Assembly: GCA_017311185.1 (NCBI GenBank)
Contig: JAESUZ010000134.1
Span: 460,001-524,000, forward strand
Origin: Proteles cristata cristata
Lineage: Eukaryota; Chordata; Mammalia; Carnivora; Hyaenidae
Direction of reading: 5' to 3'
Length of the DNA stretch: 64,000 bases
The position numbers and the translations under genes were made by a program. Shown one piece after another: positions 12,941 to 23,715 of the stretch. The notes beneath the pieces were generated by a model that was not told the DNA's origin, searched no databases, and was given only the letters and a program-made list of their open reading frames with translations. Within the stretch, counting starts at the first letter, position 1; the number at the start of each line of letters is the position of its first letter.

Positions 12941-13130
12941 CAGCCACCTGGGTAGCTTAGTCAGTTGAATGTCCAACCCTTGATTTCAGCTCAGGCTGTG
13001 ATCTCACAGTTGTGAGGTCAAGCCCTGGGTAAGGCATGGAGCCTGCTAAAATTTTCTCTTTCCCTCTTCTTCTGTCCTCCTCCACCTCTACTTCTCACTC
13101 AAAAACAAAATTAAACTTAAAAAAAAAAAA
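12941..13130 (+). mobile_element. Carnivore SINE, older subclass
   Basis: Head 'cacctgggtagcttagtcag' and 'ccaacccttgatttcagctcagg' plus 'gcatggagcctgct'. The wording is closer to the general caniform/feliform SINE than to the felid-specific type. Ends in a poly(A) run. Confidence 0.9.
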
Positions 13131-13264
13131 CAACAGAAAAGAAAAAAATGAAGACTATACAGTGAAACTTCTCATTCCATTCCCTTTGTCTGTTGGGTGA
13201 ATTGTCACATACATAATTAATCATAATACAATGTAGAAATAATTGCCATAAAAGAAGCCAAGAT

Positions 13265-13890
13265 AAAAGGGTTTTCACAGAAGGAGGTTGCTTTCAGCTG
13301 GGAGTAGACTTAAAAATGAGATGTTTCAGGAATGTATTCATGAAACTGAATTTGAGTTAGGCCATGAAACACAGGATTTACTATAACTGAACTAGGAGAG
13401 AAAGCATTGACAGATGAGAGGGGCAGGGTTTGCACATAGGATCTTGCACTGGATGTGTATATAGAACGATTCTGGATATTGCATAGCAATGATTGGAAAG
13501 ACGAGTACAAGACCAGGTAAGACAGCCCATCTAAAAGGGCCCTTTAAATGGTAAATAAGGAATATAATCTTTATTGTATAGGTAAGGAAATGACACGAAG
13601 GGTTAGAGGTGGAGGCAATACTTTGGGATGATGTTCCAGGTTAGTGTGCAATGGATTGAAAACAAGAGTGGTGTTTAGACCACTGAGACAAAGTGAAAAG
13701 TACCTGAATTTAAATAAAGAATAAACAAAAAATAATATGAAGAGGATTTACACAGGTAGATTCAAAGTCTTGGCAAGTACTGTGCATGTGAGGACTAGTA
13801 TCCATCCCCAGAATTTCAAAGCTGCTGATGAGGAGTAGTGGTGACACTTAGCAAAGACACAGATTGCTACATCATCATCAAATCATCCAT
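13265..13890 (-). mobile_element. L2 LINE remnant
   Basis: Reverse-complement L2 text: 'gtaggtaaggaaatgacacgaa' then 'ggttagaggtggaggcaat...gttagtgtgcaatggattgaaaacaagagtgg', matching the L2 series 'gagtgacatgatc...ggattgaag...gacaagagtggaggcaggg'. It is strongly diverged and the limits are approximate. Confidence 0.55.
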
Positions 13891-14709
13891 TAGATTCTTT
13901 TGTGAGTATTTAGATTTTATTTTTTTGGAGGGGAGAGTCCTAATCATTCCATTTTTTTAATTTGAAAAATGTAGGTTGGATACCAGAGGAGGAGTGGTGG
14001 CCCATGAGGAATTGAAGAGAGCAAGGGATATTTATTTGTAAGGAAGACATACTTGATTTGTTTTCTTGTTGCAAAATGTGCACTTTTTTTGGAAGAGAGA
14101 GTACTATACAACATACTCAAAGTTGAGAAGTCCTTATCCTTAAAGTATGCTATCTTCTGATATTTTATGCTTACTGAAGATGAGAATTTTCTATGAGGAG
14201 AACAATAACTTGAGAGGTGCTTGACCCTTCTTAAAATTTATTTATTTTTGTTTAGCTACTAATCCCATTATTTCCCATTTTATTTGAGGCTCTGTATAAT
14301 TCCGTCTTACTTAACCAAATATGTCCAAGTAACAGCAAATAAGCTTTTCTTTCATTTACATTTTTTTTCAAAATTACATCTTCCAATTCCTTAGCACTAC
14401 CACAAATTAATCTAGAATAGTATACCATTATGGCCAAAACGAGTTTTGTAAAAGCAGTTGAAATAAAGAAGTATGAAGAATTCATTGACATTACTGTTCT
14501 ATGTATCTATATCGAAATTGAAAAAAAAGCAAGGGAGAGAGAGAACTCACATCCAGACACTTGAAAAGATGTTTGTTTATTATCTCATCATAAAGGCTTG
14601 GGGAATGTCACAGTAGTTGAAAATCACTTCACATTGATTGTTAACGTCTTTCTAGTTGGGAATTTTATCTGAATTTGTTATTTAAAACATGTAAGATGAC
14701 CTGGTTTGA
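13891..14709. other. Unassigned sequence
   Basis: No recognised repeat or exon. Confidence 0.5.
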
Positions 14710-14717
14710 CAGTAGAT

Positions 14718-14949
14718 TTTTTAAGTTTTTTTTTAAATTTATTTATTTGAGAGAGAGTATGAGGGAGAGCAGGGGAGAGGCAGAGTGAGAAGGAGACAGA
14801 GAATCCCAAACAAGCTCCACACTGTTAGCAGAGAGTGTAGAGCTCTGAGCCCCACATAGGGCTGAATTCAGCGAACCATGAGATCAGGACCTGAGCCAAG
14901 ATCAAGAATCTGATGCTTAATCTGCTGAGCCACCCAGGTGGCCCTTGCC
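14718..14949 (-). mobile_element. Carnivore tRNA-derived SINE with TSD
   Basis: T-rich tail, 'gagagagagtatgagggagag', 'gagatcaggacctgagcc', and head 'gctgagccacccaggtggccc'. 8-bp TSD cagtagat at 14710-14717 and 14950-14957. Confidence 0.94.
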
Positions 14950-15179
14950 CAGTAGATGTTTAAAATTTATTCTTTAATGTGCTTTGTACCTGAAATTGAA
15001 TGGGGGAAAATGATTAATTTGGTATAGTACTCTAATAAACATTTGAGGAGTATGTTTACACTTGAGAATTTAGAAAAAAGGCAACCAAGAGTAAGCTGAT
15101 AGTTTACTTTCTTTCTTTGCAGAAGTTTTTCTTTCTTTGCATTACAGTTTTCTGGTTTTTTTTGTTCTTTTTTTTCTAA

Positions 15180-15632
15180 TAAGTGGTTTTTCAAAGTACC
15201 ACAAAGTGGGTGGCTCAAAACAAAAGAAATTGATTTTTGTACAGTTCTAGAGACTAGAAGTCTAAAAGCAATATGTCAGCAAGATAGGTTCCTTCTGAGA
15301 GATATGAGGGAGAATCTATCCAGGCCTATCTTAGCTTCTACTGATGGCTAGTACTTCTTGGCATTCCTTGATTTCTAGAGGCATCACTCCAGTCCAGCCT
15401 TTATCCTCACATGACATTTTCCTTGTTTCTGTTTTCCTTTCCATGGTCATATTCTTCTAAGGACACTAGTCATATGGGATTAGGGGTTCACTCTACTGCA
15501 GTATGACCTCGTCTTGACTAAGTACATCAACAACAACTGTTATTACTCACTAAGATCTCATTCTGAGATTTTAAAGGCTTTGGACATCAACATTTGGGGA
15601 AGCAGGCAGAAGTACAGATCAGCCCATAACAG
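15180..15632 (-). mobile_element. MLT1-type MaLR solitary LTR
   Basis: Reverse complement of the MLT1-type LTR 3' end: 'caaagtaccacaaagtgggtggctcaaaacaa', 'acagttctagagactagaagtc', 'gcatcactccagtccagcctttatcctcacatg', 'aaggacactagtcatatgggattagg', and a terminal 'cagcccataac'. Near full length. No internal coding region is attached. Confidence 0.8.
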
Positions 15633-15772
15633 CGTATCTGTATCAAGCAGGATTCTCCATAGTAACAAAACCAGTAGGAAATATATCTATATGTATCTAA
15701 CTGTACCTATCTATCTAATTAATTATTATATATAATAAATGCATAATTTTTACCTATTGTCTATCAGTGTGT

Positions 15773-15804
<32 letters not shown>

Positions 15805-15840
15805 CCTCCCTCCCTCCCTCCCTCCCTCCCTCCATCCCTC
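15773..15840. repeat. (CT)n(CCTC)n compound microsatellite
   Basis: CT dinucleotides at 15773-15800 pass into CCTC tetranucleotides at 15801-15833, then 'atccctc'. Confidence 0.97.
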
Positions 15841-15968
15841 ATGTATCTGTTTTAGAGATTTGGCTCACAAAGTATCGGGGCCTGAAAAAGTCCATAGGGC
15901 ATTATTGGCAAGCTGAAAACTTAAGCAGGATGTCTATGTTACAATTTTGTCGGAATTCCTTCCTCACT

Positions 15969-16002
15969 GGGAAACCTCAGTTTTTGGGAAACCTCAGTTT
16001 TT
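15969..16002 (+). repeat. Perfect 17-bp tandem duplication
   Basis: The unit gggaaacctcagttttt occurs at 15969-15985 and again at 15986-16002 with no mismatch, inside an otherwise diverged old repeat. This indicates a recent slippage or duplication. Confidence 0.97.
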
Positions 16003-16037
16003 GCTCTTAAGGATGTGGTCCGTTTTTAAAAATGTTT

Positions 16038-16047
16038 GTTTGTTTGT

Positions 16048-16079
<32 letters not shown>

Positions 16080-16284
16080 TATTTTTATTTATTTCTAGGA
16101 GAGAGAGAGACAGCATGAGCAGGGGAGGGTCAGAGAGAGAGGGAGTCACAGACTCTGAAACAGGCTCCAGGCTCTGAGCTGGCAGTCAGCACAGAGCCCA
16201 ACGTGGGGCTCAAACCCACGAACCACGAGATCATGATCTAAGCGAAAGTCGGACGCTTAACCGACTAAGCCACCCAGGCGCCCC
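16038..16284 (-). mobile_element. Younger felid SINE nested in another SINE's tail
   Basis: Felid subtype with 'tctaggagagagagag', 'gctggcagtcagcacagagccc' and head 'aagccacccaggcgcccc'. It sits between two copies of aaaaatgttt (16028-16037 and 16285-16294), i.e. in the T-rich tail of the SINE that continues at 16285. A (TTTG)n(TTTA)n tract at 16034-16078 forms its tail. Confidence 0.95.
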
Positions 16285-16487
16285 AAAAATGTTTATTTAT
16301 TTTTGAGAAAGAGACAGAATGTGAGCCAGTGAGTAGCAGACAGAGAGGGAGGCACAGAATCTGAAGCAGGCTCCATGGTCTGAGCTGTCAGCCTAGTTCC
16401 TGACACAGGGCTCGAACCGACAAACCATAAGATCATGACCTGAGCCAAAGTCAGCTGCTTAACCGACTGAGCCACCCAGGCGCCCCT
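16285..16487 (-). mobile_element. Host SINE of the nested pair
   Basis: Body of the older SINE, 'gtttatttatttttgagaaagag' to head 'gagccacccaggcgcccc'. The start of its tail is at 16022-16037, left of the nested SINE. Its own TSD is gatgtggtcc (16012-16021) versus gatgtgatcc (16488-16497), with one mismatch. Confidence 0.95.
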
Positions 16488-16728
16488 GATGTGATCCAAC
16501 TTTTTTTATGGAGAGTAGTTTCCTTTACTTAAAAGTCAACTAATTATAAATGTTAATGACACTACAAAATACTTTCAGAGTAACATCTAGACTACCTGTT
16601 TGATCAAACATCTGGCACAATAGCCAGGATGAAACATAAAATTAACTGTCACACTCAGCAAAAATAAGATAATGAAAATCACAAAATGAAAAGAAGACAA
16701 TATGTATAATTAAAAATCTCTTTGGGTA

Positions 16729-16922
16729 AGGGTACCCGGGTGGCTCAGTTGGTTGAGTGTCCAACCTTTGATTTTGTCTCAGGTCATGATCCCAAGTTTG
16801 TGGTATCGAGCCCTACATTGGACTCCACACTGAGCATGGAGCCTGCTTGAGATTCTGTCTCTCTTTCTCTCTGCCTTTCTTCTCTGCTTGTGCTCTCTCT
16901 CAAAAAAGTAAAATTAAAAAAA
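16729..16922 (+). mobile_element. Carnivore SINE, older subclass
   Basis: Head 'agggtacccgggtggctcagttggttgag' with 'ccaacctttgattttgtctcagg', 'gagcatggagcctgcttgag', CT-rich segment and A-rich tail. Confidence 0.93.
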
Positions 16923-17019
16923 TCTTATATCACTGTGGTAATTAATGCTTGCTTTGCACATCTGTTAATAGAATAATCTGATCAAGAGAAAGTTCTCTAT
17001 AGTGCAGAGTTGGATTCCC

Positions 17020-17115
17020 AGATAGGAACTTACGACCACTTAATTCTTTTAAGCTCTCTGAAGTGCATTTTACTCATCTCTAAGATAACAAAACTACTGC
17101 CTCAAAGAGATGTCC
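17020..17115 (+). mobile_element. MIR remnant
   Basis: 'aagctctctgaagtgcattttactcatctctaagataacaaaactactgcctcaaagag' parallels the MIR core 'acctctctgagcctcagtttcctcatctgtaaaatgg...actacctcacaggg'. Confidence 0.45.
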
Positions 17116-19839
17116 ACACACCAATTAATTAAATAAAATAACATAATTTAAAACATTTTAAAACCAAAGTGTTCAATATGCTCTATGTATTATTATCAAA
17201 CTTTGTGTTTTTTCTCTTCTGCATAACATAATTGTCAACATTTCATTACAGGTAAAAGCAGAATTTTGGAGAGAACAAATATGAATAATACATAATTGTT
17301 AAAATAATGATACATCCAAAGTGTGTGATAATGTGCTTCCATTTAAAAAAATAAAGAGGATTTATATTTATTACCATAGAAAGATGCCCATGACGTATTG
17401 TGAAATTAAAAGGAAACATGGAAGCTTGGAAACAAAGATTAAAGATTAAATGTCAAACTGTAAAAGTTACCTTTTCCTTGAAAGTGGTAGTGGAGTTTCA
17501 GTTTTTCCATGTATGCAGTTTGAATTTTTAAAATAATAAAATTGGATTACTTTTGCAATAAGGATTCAGTTCACTCTTAAATAATAAAAATATTTAATGA
17601 ATTTAAAAATGCTGTGATAATTTGGAGAATATCAATTACACATGGACACATCTAGAGACCTACATTGTTCCTCTGGTTTGTGCATGGGGGTAACTCACAT
17701 ATGGAATTATATTCCTATTATATTGCTATGTATCAGCCAACTAAAAGTGCTTCCAAAGGGACAGGAGCCAAAATATTATGGAGCATTTCCAAATGGAAGT
17801 TCTTGAAATCATGCCAGTGTTTGGAAGGATTTTTTTATTTCATTAACTGAATGCAGATTTTACTTTTCTTGTCCCAAAGCTAAAGGATTTGACTTATCAT
17901 CTTATCTAGTTACTAATGGAGATATTTGGGAAGTAGAATATGATGCTGTTCATGCTACTGAACTCTTTAGCACCCAGGAGGACAGAGAGGACAGCACCTT
18001 TGAGTTTGCGAAAATGAGAAGGGAGCCAATTCCTAATTAAATATTTCCTTAAATCTGGCAAGAACAAGAGTGTTCTAAAAACTGATAAATACTTGGGTTA
18101 CATCAAGGACTTTTATATTCCCATCTTTATTATGCCATGTGTGCTGCCAACTTAAGTAATTACTGTTTTCCCAGTAGGAAGTTTGCTGAAATGTATTTTT
18201 TTGCTCAAATATATGCTAACCAGAAACGCCATTTCCCCTCTTTTGAGTTTTTCATTTTTAGGAATGTGAGAAATGTATAAAGCATTTTTAAAAGCTTCAC
18301 ATAGTATCATTTATAGGGGAAAGCTTTTTGATATAATACAGGCATAGAACCCAGAGGCTTGCCATGAGAAGACCTATCTGGACAGTTTTTATCTTTGATA
18401 ATATAGTACGTGAAGCATCAAAATATGCATATTTTAGATAAATAAAAAATTATTCAGACACTTTTTGCAGCCAATAACTTCTCTTTATCCTCTATTAACA
18501 TATTTTTATTTATATTTACTATTTTTAAAATATTGAGATATGCGTAGATCCACTTTACTCATTGTCTGCAAATAAGTTTTTAAAGCTCATTATTTTTAGC
18601 AGCAATTTTTGGTATTTGTGATTTAACTTCACATGAGAATGTGTTTCTTATGAGATTGTACTCTTTCAAGTTTCAAATAACTGTTCACTATTAATTTCAC
18701 CTTTATAAATGTCAGAATGATTTGAGTATAAGATAAAACTAAGGGGCATACTTAAAATTTATATGTATGTGCCTATATATGTATGTATATGGTGTACCTT
18801 TGTTTTTGCAAACAGTTAACCAACTATTGCCTAAATAAATTGGTAGTCACTAAAGTATACTTTGCTACACTTAATAATCTACTCATCTGAAGGTAGACAA
18901 AAACACATTCTGTGAAAACTTCCGCAAATAACTAGTTTAACTAAATGATAGAAAAAAAAACTTTTTTTTTTTTTTTACACACCTGTCTTTCCATGAATTC
19001 TTTAGGGAATAGGTTCCAGCAGCAGCTCAGGCTTCTATTCTTTGATTCTCACATGTACTTCTCTGGGTAGAGCAGGCTAACACTTCAGTTGAACCCAAGT
19101 ATGTTTCTCTTTGACTTCCTTCGTTTTCTGATTAGTTTCCATCACAAGCTTTAGGAAGTTATCTCAGCTTTCTGAGTGCTTAATATCCTCATTATGTACC
19201 TTAATTCTCTTGGCAAGAATCGTGCCCTTAGCTTATATACTTACCACAACGTTAGAAGCACTCTGAGTAACGTTGTAAACTCTTCCAGTTTTGCCATGGT
19301 AGCATTTGCAGGGCATGTCTTTTTGAATAGACTCCCATTCCCTGATGTCTACAAAATCATCTTTCTTGTATGTTTGCATATATTTGGCCCAAAGAATGAC
19401 TCTCTGTTTCCTGAAAGTCCTAGAGAACATACAGTAGGAACTTCTCTTTCTCTTTGTGATAGTCATTTTGGCCAGTAACTGGAAGATGGCAGTTCCAGCG
19501 AAAAGGCAGCTTTTACTTTTTAAGAAAAGCAGAAAGTGTATGAGAATTTATACTTTCACTTAACTTTCTGGGCCCATATATGATGAATAAAGTATTTACT
19601 AAGTCCATATATAGAACAAAAACAATGCAAATATAAATTATAGAAATCAGATGTTAGAAACAGGCAGTATACTTAAAAAAAAACCCTAGGTTTACTAAGT
19701 AGGATGTTACATATCTGTATTTATATGTATATGCATACACACACATATATATATTTAAGAATTTTTATGAACTAGTTCTAAGTCAAAACAGAAAACTGTA
19801 TTCAGGGTAAGGAAAACAAACCTGTCATCATGAGATTTG
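17116..19839. other. Repeat-poor unassigned sequence
   Basis: 2.7 kb without a recognisable SINE, L1 or LTR. An A9-C-T15 stretch at 18952-18976 could fold back on itself. A 100-codon frame at 19176-19478 has a same-length antisense counterpart and no known motif, so it is taken as chance. Confidence 0.5.
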
Positions 19840-19990
19840 TATAATGCCTACTAAATGTCATTTTAGGCTATGTGCTAGAGATATAAAAATGAATAGAACA
19901 TAATGAACTGTGGTAGAAAAATATGTAAATAACAGCACATAGTAGAACAGCAATTAGAAACAATTCTAGAAAGAATCTGGGATACAATTT
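19840..19990 (-). mobile_element. Possible L2 3' end remnant
   Basis: 'tgcctactaaatgtcattttaggctatgtgctagagatataaaaatgaatagaac' resembles the reverse-complement L2 end 'gcctactatgtgccaggcactg...gggatacagcagtgaacaag'. Confidence 0.35.
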
Positions 19991-20031
19991 TAATTAGAAA
20001 ATCATGTGTAAAAGGTGTATTTTTTCATTTT

Positions 20032-20486
20032 TTAAAATTTTTTTTTTACAAATAGTTTATCATCAAATTAGTTTCCACATAACACCCAGTGCTCATCCCC
20101 ACAAGTGTCCTCCTCCATGCCCATCCTTCCTCCCCCCCACATCCATCAGTCCTCAGTTTTTGTCAGCATTCAAGAGTCTCTCATGGTTTGCCTCTCTCCC
20201 TTTCCCCCACCATTTCCGCCCTTCTTCTCCCCATTGGTCCTCTGTTAAGTTCCTCCTAATCCTCCTATACGTGCACACATATGATATTTGTCCTTCACTG
20301 CCTGACTTATTTCGCTCAGCATAACACCCTCAAAGTCCATCCATGTTGCTACACATGGCCAGATTTCATTGTTTCTCATTGCCATGTAGTATTCCATGGT
20401 ATAGATAAACCATATCTTCTTGATCCATTCGTCCGTTGATGGACACTTAGGCTCTTTCCATGTTTTGGCTATTGTTGAGAGTGCTG
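20032..20486 (-). mobile_element. LINE-1 3' fragment, felid type
   Basis: Minus-strand L1 from the T-rich tail and 'aaatagtttatcatcaaattag' through the C-rich 3' UTR and ORF2 end to 'attgttgagagtgctgc', where it stops. It shares 'cctcagtttttgtcagcattc' with the copies at 40450 and 49003. A SINE inserted within a few bases of its 5'-truncation point. Confidence 0.96.
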
Positions 20487-20500
20487 CATGCCCTTTTTTA

Positions 20501-20737
20501 TTTATTTTTAAAAAAAAATTTTTTTAATGTTTTATTTATTTCTAGGAGAGAGAGAGAGAGAGACAGTGCGAGCAGGGGAGGGTCAGAGAGAGAGGGAGTC
20601 ACAGACTGAAACAGGCTCCAGGCTCTGAGCTGGCAGTCAGCACAGAGCCCGACGCGGGGCTCGAACCCACAAACCGCGAGATCATGACCTAAGAGAAAGT
20701 CGGACGCTTAACCGACTAAGCCACCCAGGCGCCCCAT
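20501..20737 (-). mobile_element. Young felid SINE at an L1 boundary
   Basis: Near-consensus felid subtype ('tctaggagagag', 'gctggcagtcagcacagagcccgac', 'gactaagccacccaggcgcccc'). TSD catgcccttttttt-type, 20487-20500 and 20738-20751, starts at the 5'-truncation point of the preceding L1. Confidence 0.96.
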
Positions 20738-21239
20738 CATGCCCTTTTTTTAACTTTCTCTGAAATTTTGCAATTTGTGGAGAGATCTTGATCAGTCTTG
20801 GTATGTTGCATATTTCATGAATACTTATTTTGCTTTTATTTATATTGAGTAAAATTATTAATTTCCTCATAATAAGCAACAAATAAAGCTGCTGCTTTTA
20901 TTTCTTTGCTTACCAAAATAAAGTTTAGACCATATGAATTCATAGTTCATAAAGACACCAAATTCTTCCCTATGTTTGCTTGTCTTCATGTATCTCTTGG
21001 AAATTACCTCACTGTAAAGATTCTTAATAAGCATCTTTTTGCTGATACCATTTAAGACTATGGAGTGAATTTTATATATATGTAAAATTTCATAGAACCT
21101 GATGGGCTCACTCCTTGCATCAGTACTCATATACTCTAAAGTGGCTAGTTAATAAGTTCATATTTCTTATTTGTCTAAAATTAGTTCTACACTTATTTAG
21201 CTTGTTTTTGATCACATGTCAATGTAATTAGTATTAGAG

Positions 21240-21463
21240 GGGTTCCTTCCTGGCTCAATTGGTTATGTCCAACTTTCGCTCAGGTCATAAACACAGTGTG
21301 TGGGTTCAAGTCCCATGTCAGGCTCTGTGCTGACAGCTCAGAGCCTGGAGCCTGCTTCAATTCTGTGTTTCTCTTTGTCTCTATCCCTCCCCTGCCCACA
21401 CTCACATTCTCTCGAAAATAAAATAAAAACTGGAAAGAAATTTAAAAAGAGAAAAAAAGAACA
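21240..21463 (+). mobile_element. Carnivore tRNA-derived SINE with TSD
   Basis: Head 'gggttccttcctggctcaattgg', B-box-like 'gggttcaagtcccatgtcagg', 'cagagcctggagcctgc' and A-rich tail. TSD taattagtattagag (21225-21239) versus taattaatgttagag (21464-21478), 13 of 15 matching. Confidence 0.95.
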
Positions 21464-21639
21464 TAATTAATGTTAGAGACTTACTGTGAAACATTATCTC
21501 TATGAATTTAATATAAAAATAAATATACAAAGTGACAAGCCAGGAAATGGATTGAATCTACGTTTAAATAATAAACTATAAATATTGTTTAATATAATGT
21601 CATAAAAACCAGAAGAATACATTAAATTTTTCCTAAATT

Positions 21640-21775
21640 TTTAAGGGGTTATAAGCATTATGAGGATAGGAATAATACTGTTTTGTTTCTTACAATTTGC
21701 TAGAATTTAGCATAATTTCTGATGCATAAAAGATTCTCAATAAATATCTGAATTATAAACACCTAAATATATGAA
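21640..21775 (+). mobile_element. L2 3' end remnant
   Basis: 'attatgaggatagg...ctgttttgtttcttacaatttgctagaatttagcataatttctgatgcataaaagattctcaataaatatctgaatta' tracks the L2 terminus 'ccatgagggcaggg...gcctagaacagtgcctggcacatagtaggtgctcaataaatatttg'. Confidence 0.6.
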
Positions 21776-22849
21776 TAAGCACAATTATGGTAAAGCATCT
21801 TTGAATAAAATAGACCACCATCTTTAGTATTTTCAAGGATACAATATTACTTTGTCCAAACTATATAAATAAAAATATGATATTGTAATTTCCCTCCCCT
21901 AAGAATATAAACTTGCAATGTTTCTTAATATTTTCCTCTCTTCTTATGCAGAAGTATCCAGAGAGGAGCTGTAAGTATCCAATGTAACCTTTTGAGATAT
22001 TTTTATATCTAGAATTTCAAGTCCTTGATTATATCATTTTCTCCCAAACTGTTATCTATCTCCTTTCTTTAACTTTTCCCTATTTGTTGCTCCATGGTTC
22101 ATCAATTTCTCCTTATTCCTTTTACTTTTGACCTGCTCCCTTATTTAATTCTATCTGTGATTCAGTTTAGACACGAGTTGTCAGTAATAGCCCAGCCATT
22201 CTGTTAACCTGTGGAATTACATCACTGCGATAAATACCTGACCTAAACTTCAAGTGTACTCTAACTGCTACGTAAAACTTTTTCTTTATCTAATTATTTT
22301 TATCTTTCATGCTAAAGAATAATATAAATATTCACTATTTTTGAAATCACTGTTCTCTATTTCTCTTCTCATTCCAATCCTTACATGTTTAGAAATATTT
22401 TCATTATTTTCTCTCATTTAATGAATATTTAGAAGGATATATAATTATCTTTTTGGACAGAAGTGACCAGTCTCCTCCCAGGAAGTGGGCAGGAAGATTT
22501 GACTCTCTTCTTAGTGGTAATTATGTTCTGTAGGACCTTAGATTTATAACTTCCTCCACTGTACTATCAATTCCCAGTTTTTATTATTGTTCATCATATT
22601 ATTTATTTTCTTTCTTTTTATTCTTTTAGGCTAGCATCTTTTTGGTTATTCTTCTCAATCATTTCAGTGGTGTTTTGGGAGAGATAGGAGATAAATGCGT
22701 GTTGTAAATCCTCCATATTTAATGAAAAAGCCTAGTTTTAAAAAATTATGCTTTATTATAAAACTCTTTTCTGTTCCACTTAAATATTATAGAGTGGATT
22801 TGAGTAAATTTTTGAAACAGTGATAATATCCTTTAATCATTGACATCTT
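21776..22849. other. Repeat-poor unassigned sequence
   Basis: No recognisable repeat or exon. Starts a block (to 25007) that is nearly free of carnivore-specific insertions. Confidence 0.5.
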
Positions 22850-22995
22850 TTTTTATGCTTTTTACCTTAAGAGATCCCTTTATATATAATCTCATAGAAT
22901 TCTCCCAATAAAACTTTGACATTATTTTCATTTAGAAGACAACAAAACTGAAACTATGAAAGATGTTACTTATCCATTTTCACAAAGTAGGATAC
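22850..22995 (-). mobile_element. MIR remnant
   Basis: 'tctcatagaattctcccaataaaactttgacattattttcatttagaagacaacaaaactgaaactatg...acttatccattttcacaaagtagg' follows the reverse-complement MIR order 'cctcacaataaccct...attttacagatgaggaaactgagg...acttgcccaaggtcac'. Confidence 0.5.
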
Positions 22996-23497
22996 AAAAG
23001 GAATGTCTTATCTTCCAGGACTACCTACTTGATTAAAAAATCCCTGTTTCATTTTGCTAATATATCCTATTTGATTGAGGACTACTTGATGGAAACTTTC
23101 AATGCTATTATGAGAAATATTAAGTATTAATTTAACAAATAATTTTATTTTATGATATATATCTGGAATTTCATTACTTTGGCATTATGTAACGAGCTAT
23201 CAGTCTGTCTAATAATATCAGTACTAACAATAACAATGTTAACATTGAAGCTGTTTTATTTATTTTAACATTTTTTAAATTTTATCTAACAGAAAGTTTT
23301 ACTTAAAATTTATCCAACGGGAAGTACTGTGATATGGTAAATGGAGAATTGACTTTGAGTTTGGCAAAATATAAGTTGGACTTGTGTTATGTTTTATAAA
23401 TAACATAGTATCTGAGACTAAATACCCTCTCTTACAACTTGTGAATGAAAGAAAGAATACTTTGAAGACTTAAGGTAACATATGTACATTATTGTGT

Positions 23498-23715
23498 TAA
23501 GTTGTTTTTTATTGCTTTCATAATAAATTGACACAAAGTTAGTGCCAATAAATACAAATTTATTTTAAGTCGGAATTTAATTTAATTTGAGAAATCATAG
23601 AATTATATTCGATCCACCTGGGTAATCCAGGACTAATCTCTCATCTCAAAGTCAGTTGATTACCAACTTTAATTGCATCTAGAACCTTAATTTTATTTTG
23701 GATACTGATTTGTTT
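23498..23715 (-). mobile_element. Probable MaLR/MLT1-like LTR remnant
   Basis: 'ttttattgctttcataataaattgacacaaagttagtgcc' and 'tccacctgggtaatccaggactaatctctcatctcaaagtcagttgattaccaac' match the two ends of a common MaLR-type LTR in reverse orientation. The middle is deleted. Confidence 0.5.

Larger units (their letters stand above)
15640..16653. repeat. Old interspersed repeat interrupted by two SINEs
   Basis: The left part 'aggattctccatagtaacaaaaccagtagg...ttggctcacaaagtatcggggcctg...gcaagctg...cctcagtttttgctcttaag' and right part 'tttcctttacttaaaagtcaactaattataaatgttaatg...ttgatcaaacatctggcacaatagcc...cataaaattaactgtcacac' are consecutive parts of a widespread mammalian repeat whose family I cannot name with certainty. 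The interruption (16022-16487) is a SINE pair. Confidence 0.6.

Noticed and set aside
20004..20324. Pro/Ser-rich 106-codon frame, repeated in similar form near 40455, 43534 and 49049
   Set aside because: It is the antisense reading of the L1 3' UTR and ORF2 end. The recurrence reflects L1 copies, not a gene family.
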